Source: CAZEQK01 sp964514395 (lineage in GTDB: Bacteria > Bacillota > Bacilli > Tepidibacillales > Tepidibacillaceae). From it: a DNA stretch of 5,444 nucleotides. A program made the translations under genes and the position numbers. The notes beneath the pieces are model-generated. The model had not been told where the DNA came from. It ran no database searches and worked only from the letters and a program-made list of their open reading frames with translations. Positions 1 through 5,345 of the stretch are shown here, in pieces. Each line of letters begins with the position of its first letter. Position 1 is the first letter of the stretch. The stretch covers positions 1 through 5,444 of the forward strand of contig CAZEQK010000092.1 of the NCBI GenBank assembly GCA_964514395.1. Direction: 5' to 3'.

Positions 1-43
1 AGTTATATATATAATTTTTTTAAAAAAAATAATAAAAATATAG

Positions 44-67
44 TAAACACTATTGACGTAGTGTTTA
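44..67. repeat. Operator-like perfect inverted repeat centred on a -35 box
   Basis: The arms TAAACACTA (44-52) and TAGTGTTTA (59-67) are perfect 9-bp reverse complements. They are separated by six bases, TTGACG (53-58), which are the -35 element of the promoter reading toward the MgsR-like gene. This is seen directly in the sequence. A dyad in this position is what one expects of a dimeric repressor that blocks RNA polymerase. It does not match the operators I know well: HrcA/CIRCE (TTAGCACTC arms with a 9-nt gap), Fur/PerR/Zur, CtsR or CcpA. The cognate regulator is unknown and may lie left of the window. Confidence 0.7.
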
Positions 68-82
68 AGTTAATAATATAAT
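53..82 (+). promoter_or_regulatory. Sigma-A-type promoter for the MgsR-like gene
   Basis: TTGACG (53-58) matches five of six bases of the -35 consensus, and TATAAT (77-82) is a perfect -10, with an 18-nt spacer. Transcription would start near 89, giving a leader of about 100 nt. That leader contains a weak A/T-rich inverted repeat (AACTTTA 101-107, TAAAGTT 116-122). The -35 is embedded in the dyad at 44-67, so the promoter is probably repressible. Confidence 0.65.
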
Positions 83-200
83 AAGTCTATAAAAATAATC
101 AACTTTAAAAATTAATAAAGTTTATTTATTACAAATTATCGTCGTAACATACATGACACTTCAAATTTTTTTGTAAAATTTTTATTGGGAGATGGTAAGA

Positions 201-563
201 GTGGACAATGAAAAAAAATTATTATTTTTTACATATCCAAGTTGTACTTCTTGTAGAAAAACTAAAGCATGGTTATCGGAAAATGGGGTAAAATATGAAG
301 AGCGTCATCTATTTAAAAATCCTCCTAGTGTGGATGAATTACTTGAAATCATAAAAAAAACCTCAAGTGTGGATGAAATTCTTTCTACTAGAAGTCAGTT
401 GTTTAAGAACTTAGATGTAGATATTGATGATCTTAAGGTTAGCGAATTTTTGCAAATGCTTGCTAATGAACCAAGATTATTGAAAAGACCAATTTTGATT
501 GATGGCCAAAACCTAGTGATTGGATTTAATAAGCCTGCATTAGAACAATATTTTGCATCATAA
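201..563 (+). CDS. mgsR: Spx/MgsR-type thioredoxin-fold transcriptional regulator
   Basis: This is a 120-residue protein of the ArsC/Spx/MgsR family. Family members bind the alpha C-terminal domain of RNA polymerase and redirect it under thiol or general stress. The redox switch CxxC is intact (Cys15 and Cys18 in YPSCTSCRKTK). The family's DEIxxTRS segment (Arg64) and the C-terminal RRPI-like segment (KRPILID, Arg96) are present, which favours the Spx group. YPSCTSCRKTK, ERHLF and RPILID resemble B. subtilis MgsR (YqgZ) more than Spx as I recall them. I chose GTG 201 because GGGAG (187-191) lies 9 nt upstream. An in-frame ATG at 192 would add three residues, but it abuts that Shine-Dalgarno with no spacer. 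The position equivalent to the functionally important Gly52 of Spx is serine here. The gene is monocistronic, between its own promoter and a terminator. The family is nearly certain; the MgsR subgroup is an inference. Confidence 0.75.
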   Translation: MDNEKKLLFFTYPSCTSCRKTKAWLSENGVKYEERHLFKNPPSVDELLEIIKKTSSVDEILSTRSQLFKNLDVDIDDLKVSEFLQMLANEPRLLKRPILIDGQNLVIGFNKPALEQYFAS

Positions 564-582
564 TTAAACAATTAAATAAATT

Positions 583-612
583 AAAACCACGAGTTCATGC
601 TCGTGGTTTTTT
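583..612 (+). terminator. Rho-independent terminator after the MgsR-like gene
   Basis: AAAACCACGAG (583-593) pairs perfectly over 11 bp with CTCGTGGTTTT (600-610) around a six-base loop. A run of T residues follows (607-612). It lies 20 nt past the stop codon and separates this gene from the transporter. Confidence 0.92.
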
Positions 613-620
613 ATGTATAT

Positions 621-648
621 TTGTGGATGGGTAAATATTGTATATAAT
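621..648 (+). promoter_or_regulatory. Candidate sigma-A promoter for the MFS transporter
   Basis: TATAAT (643-648) is a perfect -10 box. TTGTGG (621-626) is an imperfect -35, 16 nt upstream. The pair lies between the preceding terminator and the transporter start, with a predicted transcription start near 655. No clear operator dyad is seen around it. Confidence 0.5.
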
Positions 649-697
649 GATTACAAGAAATGTTTTATAAAAGGCGATACGAAAGGATACATTGCAA

Positions 698-2155
698 ATG
701 ATTAAAGGACAAAGTGAAACCACAATTCATCATGAAGATGAGCTATCTCGAAAAAAAAGAATACTAATATTAATAGCAGTAGCGATTGGAACTTTTATGG
801 GTCCACTTGATTCAAGTGTTGTGAATATCGCTTTACCAAGAATCAGTGATTATTTTCATGCTACTTTGGGCACTGTTGAATGGGTAGTAATCTCCTATTT
901 ATTAATTATTTCAAGCTTGCTTTTGACTTACGGTAGATTAGGGGACATGTTTGGTCATAAAAGAATTTATGTTTTTGGCTTTATTGTTTTTGGTGCTGGA
1001 TCACTATTAAGTGCATTATCACCCACCATCTTGTTGCTAATTATTTTTAGATCATTTCAAGCGATAGGCGCTGGGATGATGATGGCAATGGGACCTGCTA
1101 TTGTAACAGATATTGCACCACCGAAAGAAAGAGGAAAGTTCATGGGGATTATTGCAGTATCGGTATCCATCGCCCTCGCAACTGGTCCGGTATTAGGTGG
1201 CCTGTTAACGACTTATTTTGGCTGGAAGAGTATTTTTTATATCAATGTACCAATAGCGATTTTTGGCTTCATCTGGGGGAACAAGGTGATTCCTAAAACA
1301 AGGGAAATAAAGAAGCAGCAATTTGATATTATGGGTGCAATTGTTTTATTTATTGGACTAATCGCTTTATTGTTACCATTAAGCTATTCAGAGAAATTTG
1401 GATGGAATAATATTTATATCATAAGCTCCATTATATTAAGTGTACTACTTTTGATTTTCTTTGTATTTTTTGAAAGAAAATTAGAATCCCCAATGGTCGA
1501 TTTAACTATTTTTAAAAACAGACTTTTTTTTATGGGCAATCTTTCTGCTCTTTTAAGCTTTACTTCCTTGTTTTTCGTTATTTTAATTATGCCTTTTTAT
1601 TTTCAGCAGCTACTACAATTAACACCTTCACAAACAGGATTAATGTTTATCCCAATGCCACTTACCTCTCTAATCATCGCACCTATAAGTGGGATTATAT
1701 CTGACCGGGTCGATGCTCGTTATATTAGCTCATTAGGCATGGGAGTGATGGCATTTGGATTATGGCTATTAAGCCAGCTACAATATGATTCTTCAAAACT
1801 AACAATCGTTTTAGCAATGATGACAGTAGGATTTGGTTCTGGAATGTTTCAAACACCTAATAATAGTTCTATTATGGGAAGTATCCCAAAAAGAAGATTG
1901 GGAATCGCTTCAAGCATACTAGCAACAATGAGAAATATGGGGATGGTATTAGGTGCTGCAATTTCTGGAGCTATTTTTACTAGTCATCAACAATATCTTT
2001 ATAGCAAGCTATTAAATAGTGGATTGGCAGAAAGTGTGGTAAAGATTAGAGCTTTTACTGGAGCATTAAATCTAACCTATTCCATAGCGGCTATTCTAGC
2101 TGCCATAGCAGTAATCACTTCCTTAGTCAGAGGATCATTAAATAAAAATATGTAA
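698..2155 (+). CDS. DHA2-family (EmrB/QacA-type) MFS multidrug exporter
   Basis: This is an inner-membrane proton-coupled exporter of 485 residues, the usual length for the 14-helix DHA2 family. A short charged N-terminus precedes helix 1. Helix 1 carries the family motif LDSSVVNIALP (from about residue 37, with Asp38). Motif A is GRLGDMFGHKR (79-89), motif B is RSFQAIGAG with Arg118, and the antiporter motif C is GPVLGG (163-168). Hydrophobic segments continue to the C-terminus, with no truncation. The start is ATG 698, about 10 nt after AAAGGA (682-687). An in-frame TTG at 692 is possible but sits only 4 nt from that site. The substrate cannot be read from sequence; drugs, dyes or a secreted metabolite are all possible. 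No TetR or MarR regulator gene is adjacent, and no clear terminator follows, so some read-through into the next gene is possible. Confidence 0.9.
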   Translation: MIKGQSETTIHHEDELSRKKRILILIAVAIGTFMGPLDSSVVNIALPRISDYFHATLGTVEWVVISYLLIISSLLLTYGRLGDMFGHKRIYVFGFIVFGAGSLLSALSPTILLLIIFRSFQAIGAGMMMAMGPAIVTDIAPPKERGKFMGIIAVSVSIALATGPVLGGLLTTYFGWKSIFYINVPIAIFGFIWGNKVIPKTREIKKQQFDIMGAIVLFIGLIALLLPLSYSEKFGWNNIYIISSIILSVLLLIFFVFFERKLESPMVDLTIFKNRLFFMGNLSALLSFTSLFFVILIMPFYFQQLLQLTPSQTGLMFIPMPLTSLIIAPISGIISDRVDARYISSLGMGVMAFGLWLLSQLQYDSSKLTIVLAMMTVGFGSGMFQTPNNSSIMGSIPKRRLGIASSILATMRNMGMVLGAAISGAIFTSHQQYLYSKLLNSGLAESVVKIRAFTGALNLTYSIAAILAAIAVITSLVRGSLNKNM

Positions 2156-2184
2156 AAAAAAATAAAAGATTTTCTAAGTCCCTC

Positions 2185-2210
2185 GTATAACAAATTAAGA
2201 AATTGGGTAT
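2185..2210 (+). promoter_or_regulatory. Candidate sigma-B/sigma-F-type promoter for the GerR-like gene
   Basis: GTATAA (2185-2190) and GGGTAT (2205-2210) are separated by 14 nt. This matches the B. subtilis sigma-B consensus (GTTTAA, N12-15, GGGTAT) at 11 of 12 bases. The GTATA hexamer also fits the sigma-F -35, while the -10 fits sigma-F less well. Transcription would start near 2217, at the left arm of a 7-bp dyad (TAATAGA 2217-2223, TCTATTA 2229-2235). Sigma-factor assignment from sequence alone is uncertain. Confidence 0.45.
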
Positions 2211-2227
2211 AAAAAGTAATAGATTAA

Positions 2228-2256
2228 TTCTATTAAAAATAATAGTTGCATAAATA
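2228..2256 (+). promoter_or_regulatory. Possible sigma-E-type sporulation promoter
   Basis: TTCTATT (2228-2234) partly matches the sigma-E -35 (KMATATT). CATAAATA (2249-2256) matches six of eight bases of the -10 (CATACAHT), with the expected 14-nt spacer. As I recall, B. subtilis gerR/ylbO is under sigma-E, which makes this weak match worth recording. The region is A/T-rich, so chance matches are likely. Confidence 0.25.
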
Positions 2257-2290
2257 TATTACAATATTATATCTACGGGGGGATCATAGA

Positions 2291-2908
2291 ATGACAGCTA
2301 TAAGGCAAGATGCATGGACTGAAGATGATGATTTATTATTGGCTGAGGTGACTTTAAGACATATTCGTGAAGGTGGTACTCAGCTATCAGCTTTTGAGGA
2401 GGTTGGTCAAAAGCTAAATAGAACTGCTGCCGCTTGTGGTTTTCGTTGGAATAGTTTAGTGCGAAAAAAATATGAGGCAGCGATTCAGATTGCTAAAGCA
2501 CAAAGACAGAGGCGAAATTATCAAAAACCATTAAGAAAATTTACTAATGATATGCTAGCTTCTTCAAATCATGAGGATAAACTTCCTCATGAGGAATCTA
2601 TTTCTTTTGATAGTATCATTCGTTATTTAAAAACTCAAAAGGAAAACTATAAAAAATTTAAAAATTATGAGAGAGAAATAGAGGAAAAGGTAACTGAAAT
2701 TAAAAAGCTAACGGAAGAAAATCAAGAACTTAAAGGGAAATTAAAGTATATCGAATCAGATTACAGATTGGTAAACGAGGATTATAAAGCCTTAATCCAA
2801 ATTATGGATAGAGCAAGGAAATTAGCTTTTTTAGATGGTGAGGATACTGCTGGCAAACCAATGTTTAAAATGGATTTAAACGGTAATCTTGAGAGGATTA
2901 ACAAGTAA
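2291..2908 (+). CDS. gerR: RsfA-family sporulation transcription factor, GerR/YlbO-like
   Basis: This is a 205-residue DNA-binding protein. Residues 5-61 form the Myb/SANT-like domain of the RsfA family, with the hallmark segments RQDAWTEDDDLLLAE, LRHIREGGTQLSAFEEVG and RTAAACGFRWNS; Trp9 and Trp53 are core aromatics. A basic stretch (KAQRQRRNYQKP) follows, then a long charged coiled coil (about 110-180) likely for dimerisation, then a short conserved tail (KPMFKMDLNGNLERI). RsfA acts in the forespore, and GerR (YlbO) modulates mother-cell genes late in sporulation. The length is closer to GerR/YlbO than to the longer RsfA, and the convergent YlbP homologue next door repeats the B. subtilis ylbO-ylbP order. 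These two points support GerR over RsfA. The start is ATG 2291, 8 nt after a six-G Shine-Dalgarno (2277-2282). An upstream in-frame TTG (2246) has no ribosome site. Confidence 0.8.
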   Translation: MTAIRQDAWTEDDDLLLAEVTLRHIREGGTQLSAFEEVGQKLNRTAAACGFRWNSLVRKKYEAAIQIAKAQRQRRNYQKPLRKFTNDMLASSNHEDKLPHEESISFDSIIRYLKTQKENYKKFKNYEREIEEKVTEIKKLTEENQELKGKLKYIESDYRLVNEDYKALIQIMDRARKLAFLDGEDTAGKPMFKMDLNGNLERINK

Positions 2909-2914
2909 ATGAGA

Positions 2915-2949
2915 AAAGAGTGTACTTTTTTTGAATAAGTACACTCTTT
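2915..2949. terminator. Bidirectional terminator between the convergent gerR-like and ylbP-like genes
   Basis: AAAGAGTGTACTT (2915-2927) pairs perfectly over 13 bp with AAGTACACTCTTT (2937-2949) around a nine-base loop. T-rich DNA follows on the plus strand, and an A run precedes the stem (T run on the minus strand). It starts 6 nt after one stop codon and ends 17 nt from the other, so it can serve both genes. Confidence 0.88.
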
Positions 2950-2966
2950 ATTATCTTGAAGGGAAA

Positions 2967-3431
2967 TTATTCTAAACCGTCTGGATGCCAAAGATAAGGG
3001 TTTTCACCTCTATCACGACTAGCATCATATTTTACAGGGATAAAGTCCATTTTTGTCCAAAAGTTTTGGGAACCATTTCGAGCATTAGTTTTTATAGGAT
3101 GTCCTAAACTCTTTGCAAACTTCACAAGTGTTTCTCCTAATTTTTTACCCCTATATTCTGGTAACACCTCTAATTTAAATAATTCAAAATAATTTTGTGA
3201 TGGATTAAAATATCTATCGTATTTAGCTTCAACCTTGTAAAGGCTAGTTCTTGCTACAAGATCGTTACCATCATAAATACCATAGAATGGTGAATCTACA
3301 TAATCCTCGATAATGTTTGCTTGTAGATCCTCTAACATGGATAGCTCCGCTAAACCATATTCTCTAAATCTTTTGAAATCCTCCATCGTTTTGAAATTGA
3401 TTTGTAATGGTACAACTTTTGATAAAGACAA
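2967..3431 (-). CDS. ylbP: GNAT-family N-acetyltransferase, YlbP-like
   Basis: This is a 154-residue cytosolic protein with the GNAT fold, predicted to transfer an acetyl group from acetyl-CoA; its substrate is unknown. Conserved YlbP-like blocks include INFKTMEDFKRFREYG, ELSMLEDLQ, SPFYGIYDG and the C-terminal RDRGENPYLWHPDG. The acetyl-CoA-binding motif A is LEVLPEYRGKKLGETLV (87-103). Its usual R/QxxGxG/A reads RGKKLG, with Lys97 at the usual glycine. The start codon is TTG (3431-3429 on the minus strand). It is supported by GGGGGAG 6 nt upstream and by the absence of an ATG in a suitable position; the next in-frame ATG would remove 15 conserved residues. The gene is convergent with the GerR-like gene, as in B. 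subtilis. It appears monocistronic, with its own promoter in the divergent gap. Confidence 0.82.
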   Translation of the reverse strand: MSLSKVVPLQINFKTMEDFKRFREYGLAELSMLEDLQANIIEDYVDSPFYGIYDGNDLVARTSLYKVEAKYDRYFNPSQNYFELFKLEVLPEYRGKKLGETLVKFAKSLGHPIKTNARNGSQNFWTKMDFIPVKYDASRDRGENPYLWHPDGLE

Positions 3432-3490
3432 GATATTCTCCCCCTTTTTTCATAATGTCATTGAAAGTATACAGTAATATTATTCTTAAC

Positions 3491-3519
3491 ATTATACTAT
3501 AAATTATTAATTATTTACA
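3491..3519 (-). promoter_or_regulatory. Candidate promoter for the ylbP-like gene (minus strand)
   Basis: On the minus strand a perfect TATAAT (3496-3491) has a weak -35, TGTAAA (3519-3514), 17 nt upstream. Transcription would start near 3484, about 50 nt before the TTG start. The -10 is convincing; the -35 is poor. Confidence 0.4.
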
Positions 3520-3539
3520 CATGAGAAAGATAATTTTTT

Positions 3540-3568
3540 TTGAAAAATCATAATTATGGAAATTTAAT
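3540..3568 (+). promoter_or_regulatory. Candidate sigma-A promoter for the small membrane protein gene
   Basis: TTGAAA (3540-3545) and TTTAAT (3563-3568) each match five of six consensus bases with the ideal 17-nt spacer. The predicted transcription start is near 3575, giving a leader of about 95 nt. No regulatory structure is obvious in that leader. Confidence 0.5.
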
Positions 3569-3669
3569 AATATTTGATAAAAAAGAAGGAATAATCAACT
3601 TTATTAAGAATATAAAACAAAAAACCACTTACAACTGATAGAAAATAATGCAATGACTAGGAGGAGAAA

Positions 3670-4041
3670 ATGGAGATTATCTTAAAAATTTATGGATTAA
3701 TGGCTACTATTCCATTCATCCCTTTTTTTCTCATTTATTACACGCTTATTTATTTGAAAAAGAGTAAAAAAACAGCCTTTAATTGGTCTACATATGTAAC
3801 AAGTCTTTTATTACTTACTGCCGTAACAGCAGAGCTAAAAGGAATATTTCATGTAACCTACGGATTTTGGATAAATATAGCTTGGATTCTGTTTATTATC
3901 TTTTCCCTTGGTTTTCTACAATGGAAAATGAAGGGATATCTTAATTATGTAAAGCTTATCACAGCTACAGCAAAATTAAGTTTTTTCTCATTTGGATTAC
4001 TTTATTTTGTATTATTTATTATTGGTATTTATGTTAATTAA
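3670..4041 (+). CDS. Small four-helix membrane protein, probably DUF3397 family
   Basis: This is a 123-residue, strongly hydrophobic protein with four likely transmembrane segments (about 5-28, 41-60, 66-84 and 98-121). Short lysine-rich loops join them (KKSKKTAFNW and QWKMKGYLNYVK). The pattern of an IPF-rich first helix, a KKxxAF loop, an xWKxK segment and a final LLYFVLFIIG helix resembles DUF3397 proteins of Bacilli, whose function is unknown. As I recall, that family sits near panE, bshC and mraZ, close to ylbO-ylbP, so the neighbourhood agrees. ATG 3670 follows AGGAGG (3659-3664) by 5 nt. The family call rests on recalled resemblance and position. If it is wrong, this is an unidentified integral membrane protein. 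Confidence 0.65.
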   Translation: MEIILKIYGLMATIPFIPFFLIYYTLIYLKKSKKTAFNWSTYVTSLLLLTAVTAELKGIFHVTYGFWINIAWILFIIFSLGFLQWKMKGYLNYVKLITATAKLSFFSFGLLYFVLFIIGIYVN

Positions 4042-4093
4042 ATGTTCATATATATTGTACCTGTAAAAACTACAAAGTAATTCTTTAATAAGT

Positions 4094-4099
4094 TATAAT
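4094..4099 (+). promoter_or_regulatory. Lone -10 box upstream of the radical SAM operon
   Basis: TATAAT is a perfect -10 hexamer, but the best -35 at 17 nt (TACAAA, 4071-4076) matches only three of six bases. It ends one base short of the following hairpin (its last T, 4099, directly precedes the stem). If used, transcription would begin near 4106, within or at the edge of the hairpin's left arm. A weak -35 is compatible with an activator-dependent promoter. Confidence 0.3.
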
Positions 4100-4135
4100 A
4101 AGAAGTGGACAAATATTTTGTAAACTTCTTTTTTT
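4100..4135 (+). terminator. Terminator-like hairpin before the radical SAM operon
   Basis: AAGAAGT (4100-4106) pairs with ACTTCTT (4124-4130). After a GG/AA internal mismatch, ACAAA (4109-4113) pairs with TTTGT (4117-4121) around a TAT loop. A T run follows (4129-4135, then more T after one G). It lies about 60 nt after the DUF3397-type gene, so it may end that transcript. It is also only 34 nt before the ahbC-like start, so it may act as a leader attenuator or as an operator dyad next to the TATAAT. Confidence 0.6.
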
Positions 4136-4169
4136 GTTTTATAAGCTATCAACAAAGGGAGGACTCAAA

Positions 4170-5345
4170 ATGATAGGAATTTCTAAATTACTTACCAATA
4201 AAAGCAATTATGGGGACCAATTGCGTTATAGTGAGCATTCAAGGGGGCGTACACACGGGACTCATTTAAATCATGGACCTGTTGTGGTATGGAATGTCAC
4301 CAGAACCTGTAATTTGCAGTGTATTCATTGTTATAGTAGCTCTGATGCCAAAAAATATAGTGAAGAATTAAGCACAGAGGAAGCTAAAGCAATGATTAAT
4401 CAGCTAGCAGAATTTCAAGTTCCAGTGCTATTATTATCTGGTGGCGAACCACTGATTAGACCAGATATTCTTGAATTAGCTGAATATGCGATTAAAAAAG
4501 GAATGAGGGTAACATTTTCTACAAATGGAACCTTAATAGACAAAGAGATGGCAAGGAAAATAAAGAGCATTGGTGTTGGCTATGTTGGTGTCTCTTTTGA
4601 TGGAATTAGGGAAAAGCATGATACCTTTAGAAGATCCGAAGGTGCGTTTGATAAAGCACTAGAGGGAATTAAGAATTTAATTGAAGTAGGACAAAGAACA
4701 GGCTTGCGCTTTACAATCAATAAGCACAATTACCTTCAAGTAAATGATATTTTTAATTTTATAGAAGAACAAAACATACCAAGAGCATGCTTTTATCATC
4801 TGGTTTACTCCGGAAGAGGTAGTGAGATGATGAAAGAGGATTTATCCCATGAGGAATCAAGAAAAGTAGTAGATTTAATTATTGAACGAACATTAGATTT
4901 CCACAAACGTGGTTTAGATAAGGAAATTCTTACCGTTGATAATCATGCTGATGCTGTTTATTTGTATTTAAAAATGCTAGATGAAGATCCAGAGCAAGCA
5001 GCAGAAATTTTCGAAATGCTGCAGAGAAATGGTGGTAATCGTACTGGAATAGCAATAGCAAATATTGATAATCGCGGCTATGTTCATCCAGATCAATTTA
5101 CCCAAAACCATATCCTAGGAAATATCAGAGACCAGCATTTTGGTGATATTTGGACCAACGAAGAAAATGAGTTATTAATGGGCTTAAAGAATCGAAAGCC
5201 TTTATTAAAGGGTAGATGCTCATCCTGTAAATGGTTAGATGTATGTAACGGTAACTTTAGACCAAGAGCAGAAGCGATCACAGGAGATTTTTGGGAATCA
5301 GATCCAGCCTGCTATCTTACAGATCAAGAAATTGGAGCTGTTTAA
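4170..5345 (+). CDS. ahbC: Radical SAM enzyme, AhbC/NirJ1-type (siroheme-derived heme synthesis)
   Basis: This is a 391-residue cytosolic radical SAM protein. The N-terminal CxxxCxxC (Cys47, Cys51, Cys54 in TCNLQCIHCYS) binds the SAM-cleaving [4Fe-4S] cluster, and SGGEP (90-94) contacts SAM. The C-terminal CX2CX5CX21C (Cys350, 353, 359, 381) would hold a second cluster, as in AhbC and NirJ. The opening MIGISKLL, LRYSEHSRG, PVVVWNVTRTCNLQC, FTINKHNY and LVYSGRGSEMMKEDLSHEE match AhbC/NirJ1 proteins as I recall them. AhbC removes two acetate side chains from 12,18-didecarboxysiroheme to give Fe-coproporphyrin III; NirJ acts on the propionates in heme d1 synthesis. Sequence alone does not separate these fully, but the coupled AhbD-like gene favours AhbC. 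ATG 4170 follows GGAGG (4158-4162) by 7 nt. An in-frame TTG at 4134 lies in the T run and lacks a ribosome site. Confidence 0.82.
   Translation: MIGISKLLTNKSNYGDQLRYSEHSRGRTHGTHLNHGPVVVWNVTRTCNLQCIHCYSSSDAKKYSEELSTEEAKAMINQLAEFQVPVLLLSGGEPLIRPDILELAEYAIKKGMRVTFSTNGTLIDKEMARKIKSIGVGYVGVSFDGIREKHDTFRRSEGAFDKALEGIKNLIEVGQRTGLRFTINKHNYLQVNDIFNFIEEQNIPRACFYHLVYSGRGSEMMKEDLSHEESRKVVDLIIERTLDFHKRGLDKEILTVDNHADAVYLYLKMLDEDPEQAAEIFEMLQRNGGNRTGIAIANIDNRGYVHPDQFTQNHILGNIRDQHFGDIWTNEENELLMGLKNRKPLLKGRCSSCKWLDVCNGNFRPRAEAITGDFWESDPACYLTDQEIGAV

Noticed and set aside
14..30. T7/A8 palindromic tract near the left edge
   Set aside because: It is a homopolymer A/T tract with no G/C stem, unlikely to be a real terminator. 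The preceding gene is not in the window.
94..107. A 14-bp sequence, AATAATCAACTTTA, shared with 3590-3603, both in leaders upstream of genes
   Set aside because: Given the A/T richness of both regions, one such match is not far from chance. Positions relative to the promoters and starts differ, so no function is claimed.
120..146. GTTTAT followed by GTCGTA as a sigma-B promoter for the mgsR-like gene
   Set aside because: The -10 part lacks the GGG core and the spacing is poor. The sigma-A-type promoter at 53-82 is far better.
152..175. Seven-codon mini ORF (ATG 152) in the mgsR-like leader
   Set aside because: It has no Shine-Dalgarno and is too short to distinguish from chance.
2246..2290. 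Upstream TTG start extending the GerR-like protein by 15 residues
   Set aside because: It has no ribosome binding site, and the extension would translate the six-G Shine-Dalgarno that serves ATG 2291. The family begins at MTxxRQDAW.
2782..2991. Open frame on the minus strand across the end of the GerR-like gene
   Set aside because: It lies antisense to the conserved GerR tail, spans a strong terminator hairpin, overlaps the ylbP end and has no family resemblance.
4134..4169. Upstream TTG start extending the radical SAM protein by 12 residues
   Set aside because: It sits in the T run of the hairpin and lacks a ribosome site, while ATG 4170 has GGAGG at ideal spacing and matches the family N-terminus.
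5093..5281. Open frame on the minus strand inside the radical SAM gene
   Set aside because: It is antisense to the conserved C-terminal cysteine region and has no recognisable protein features.
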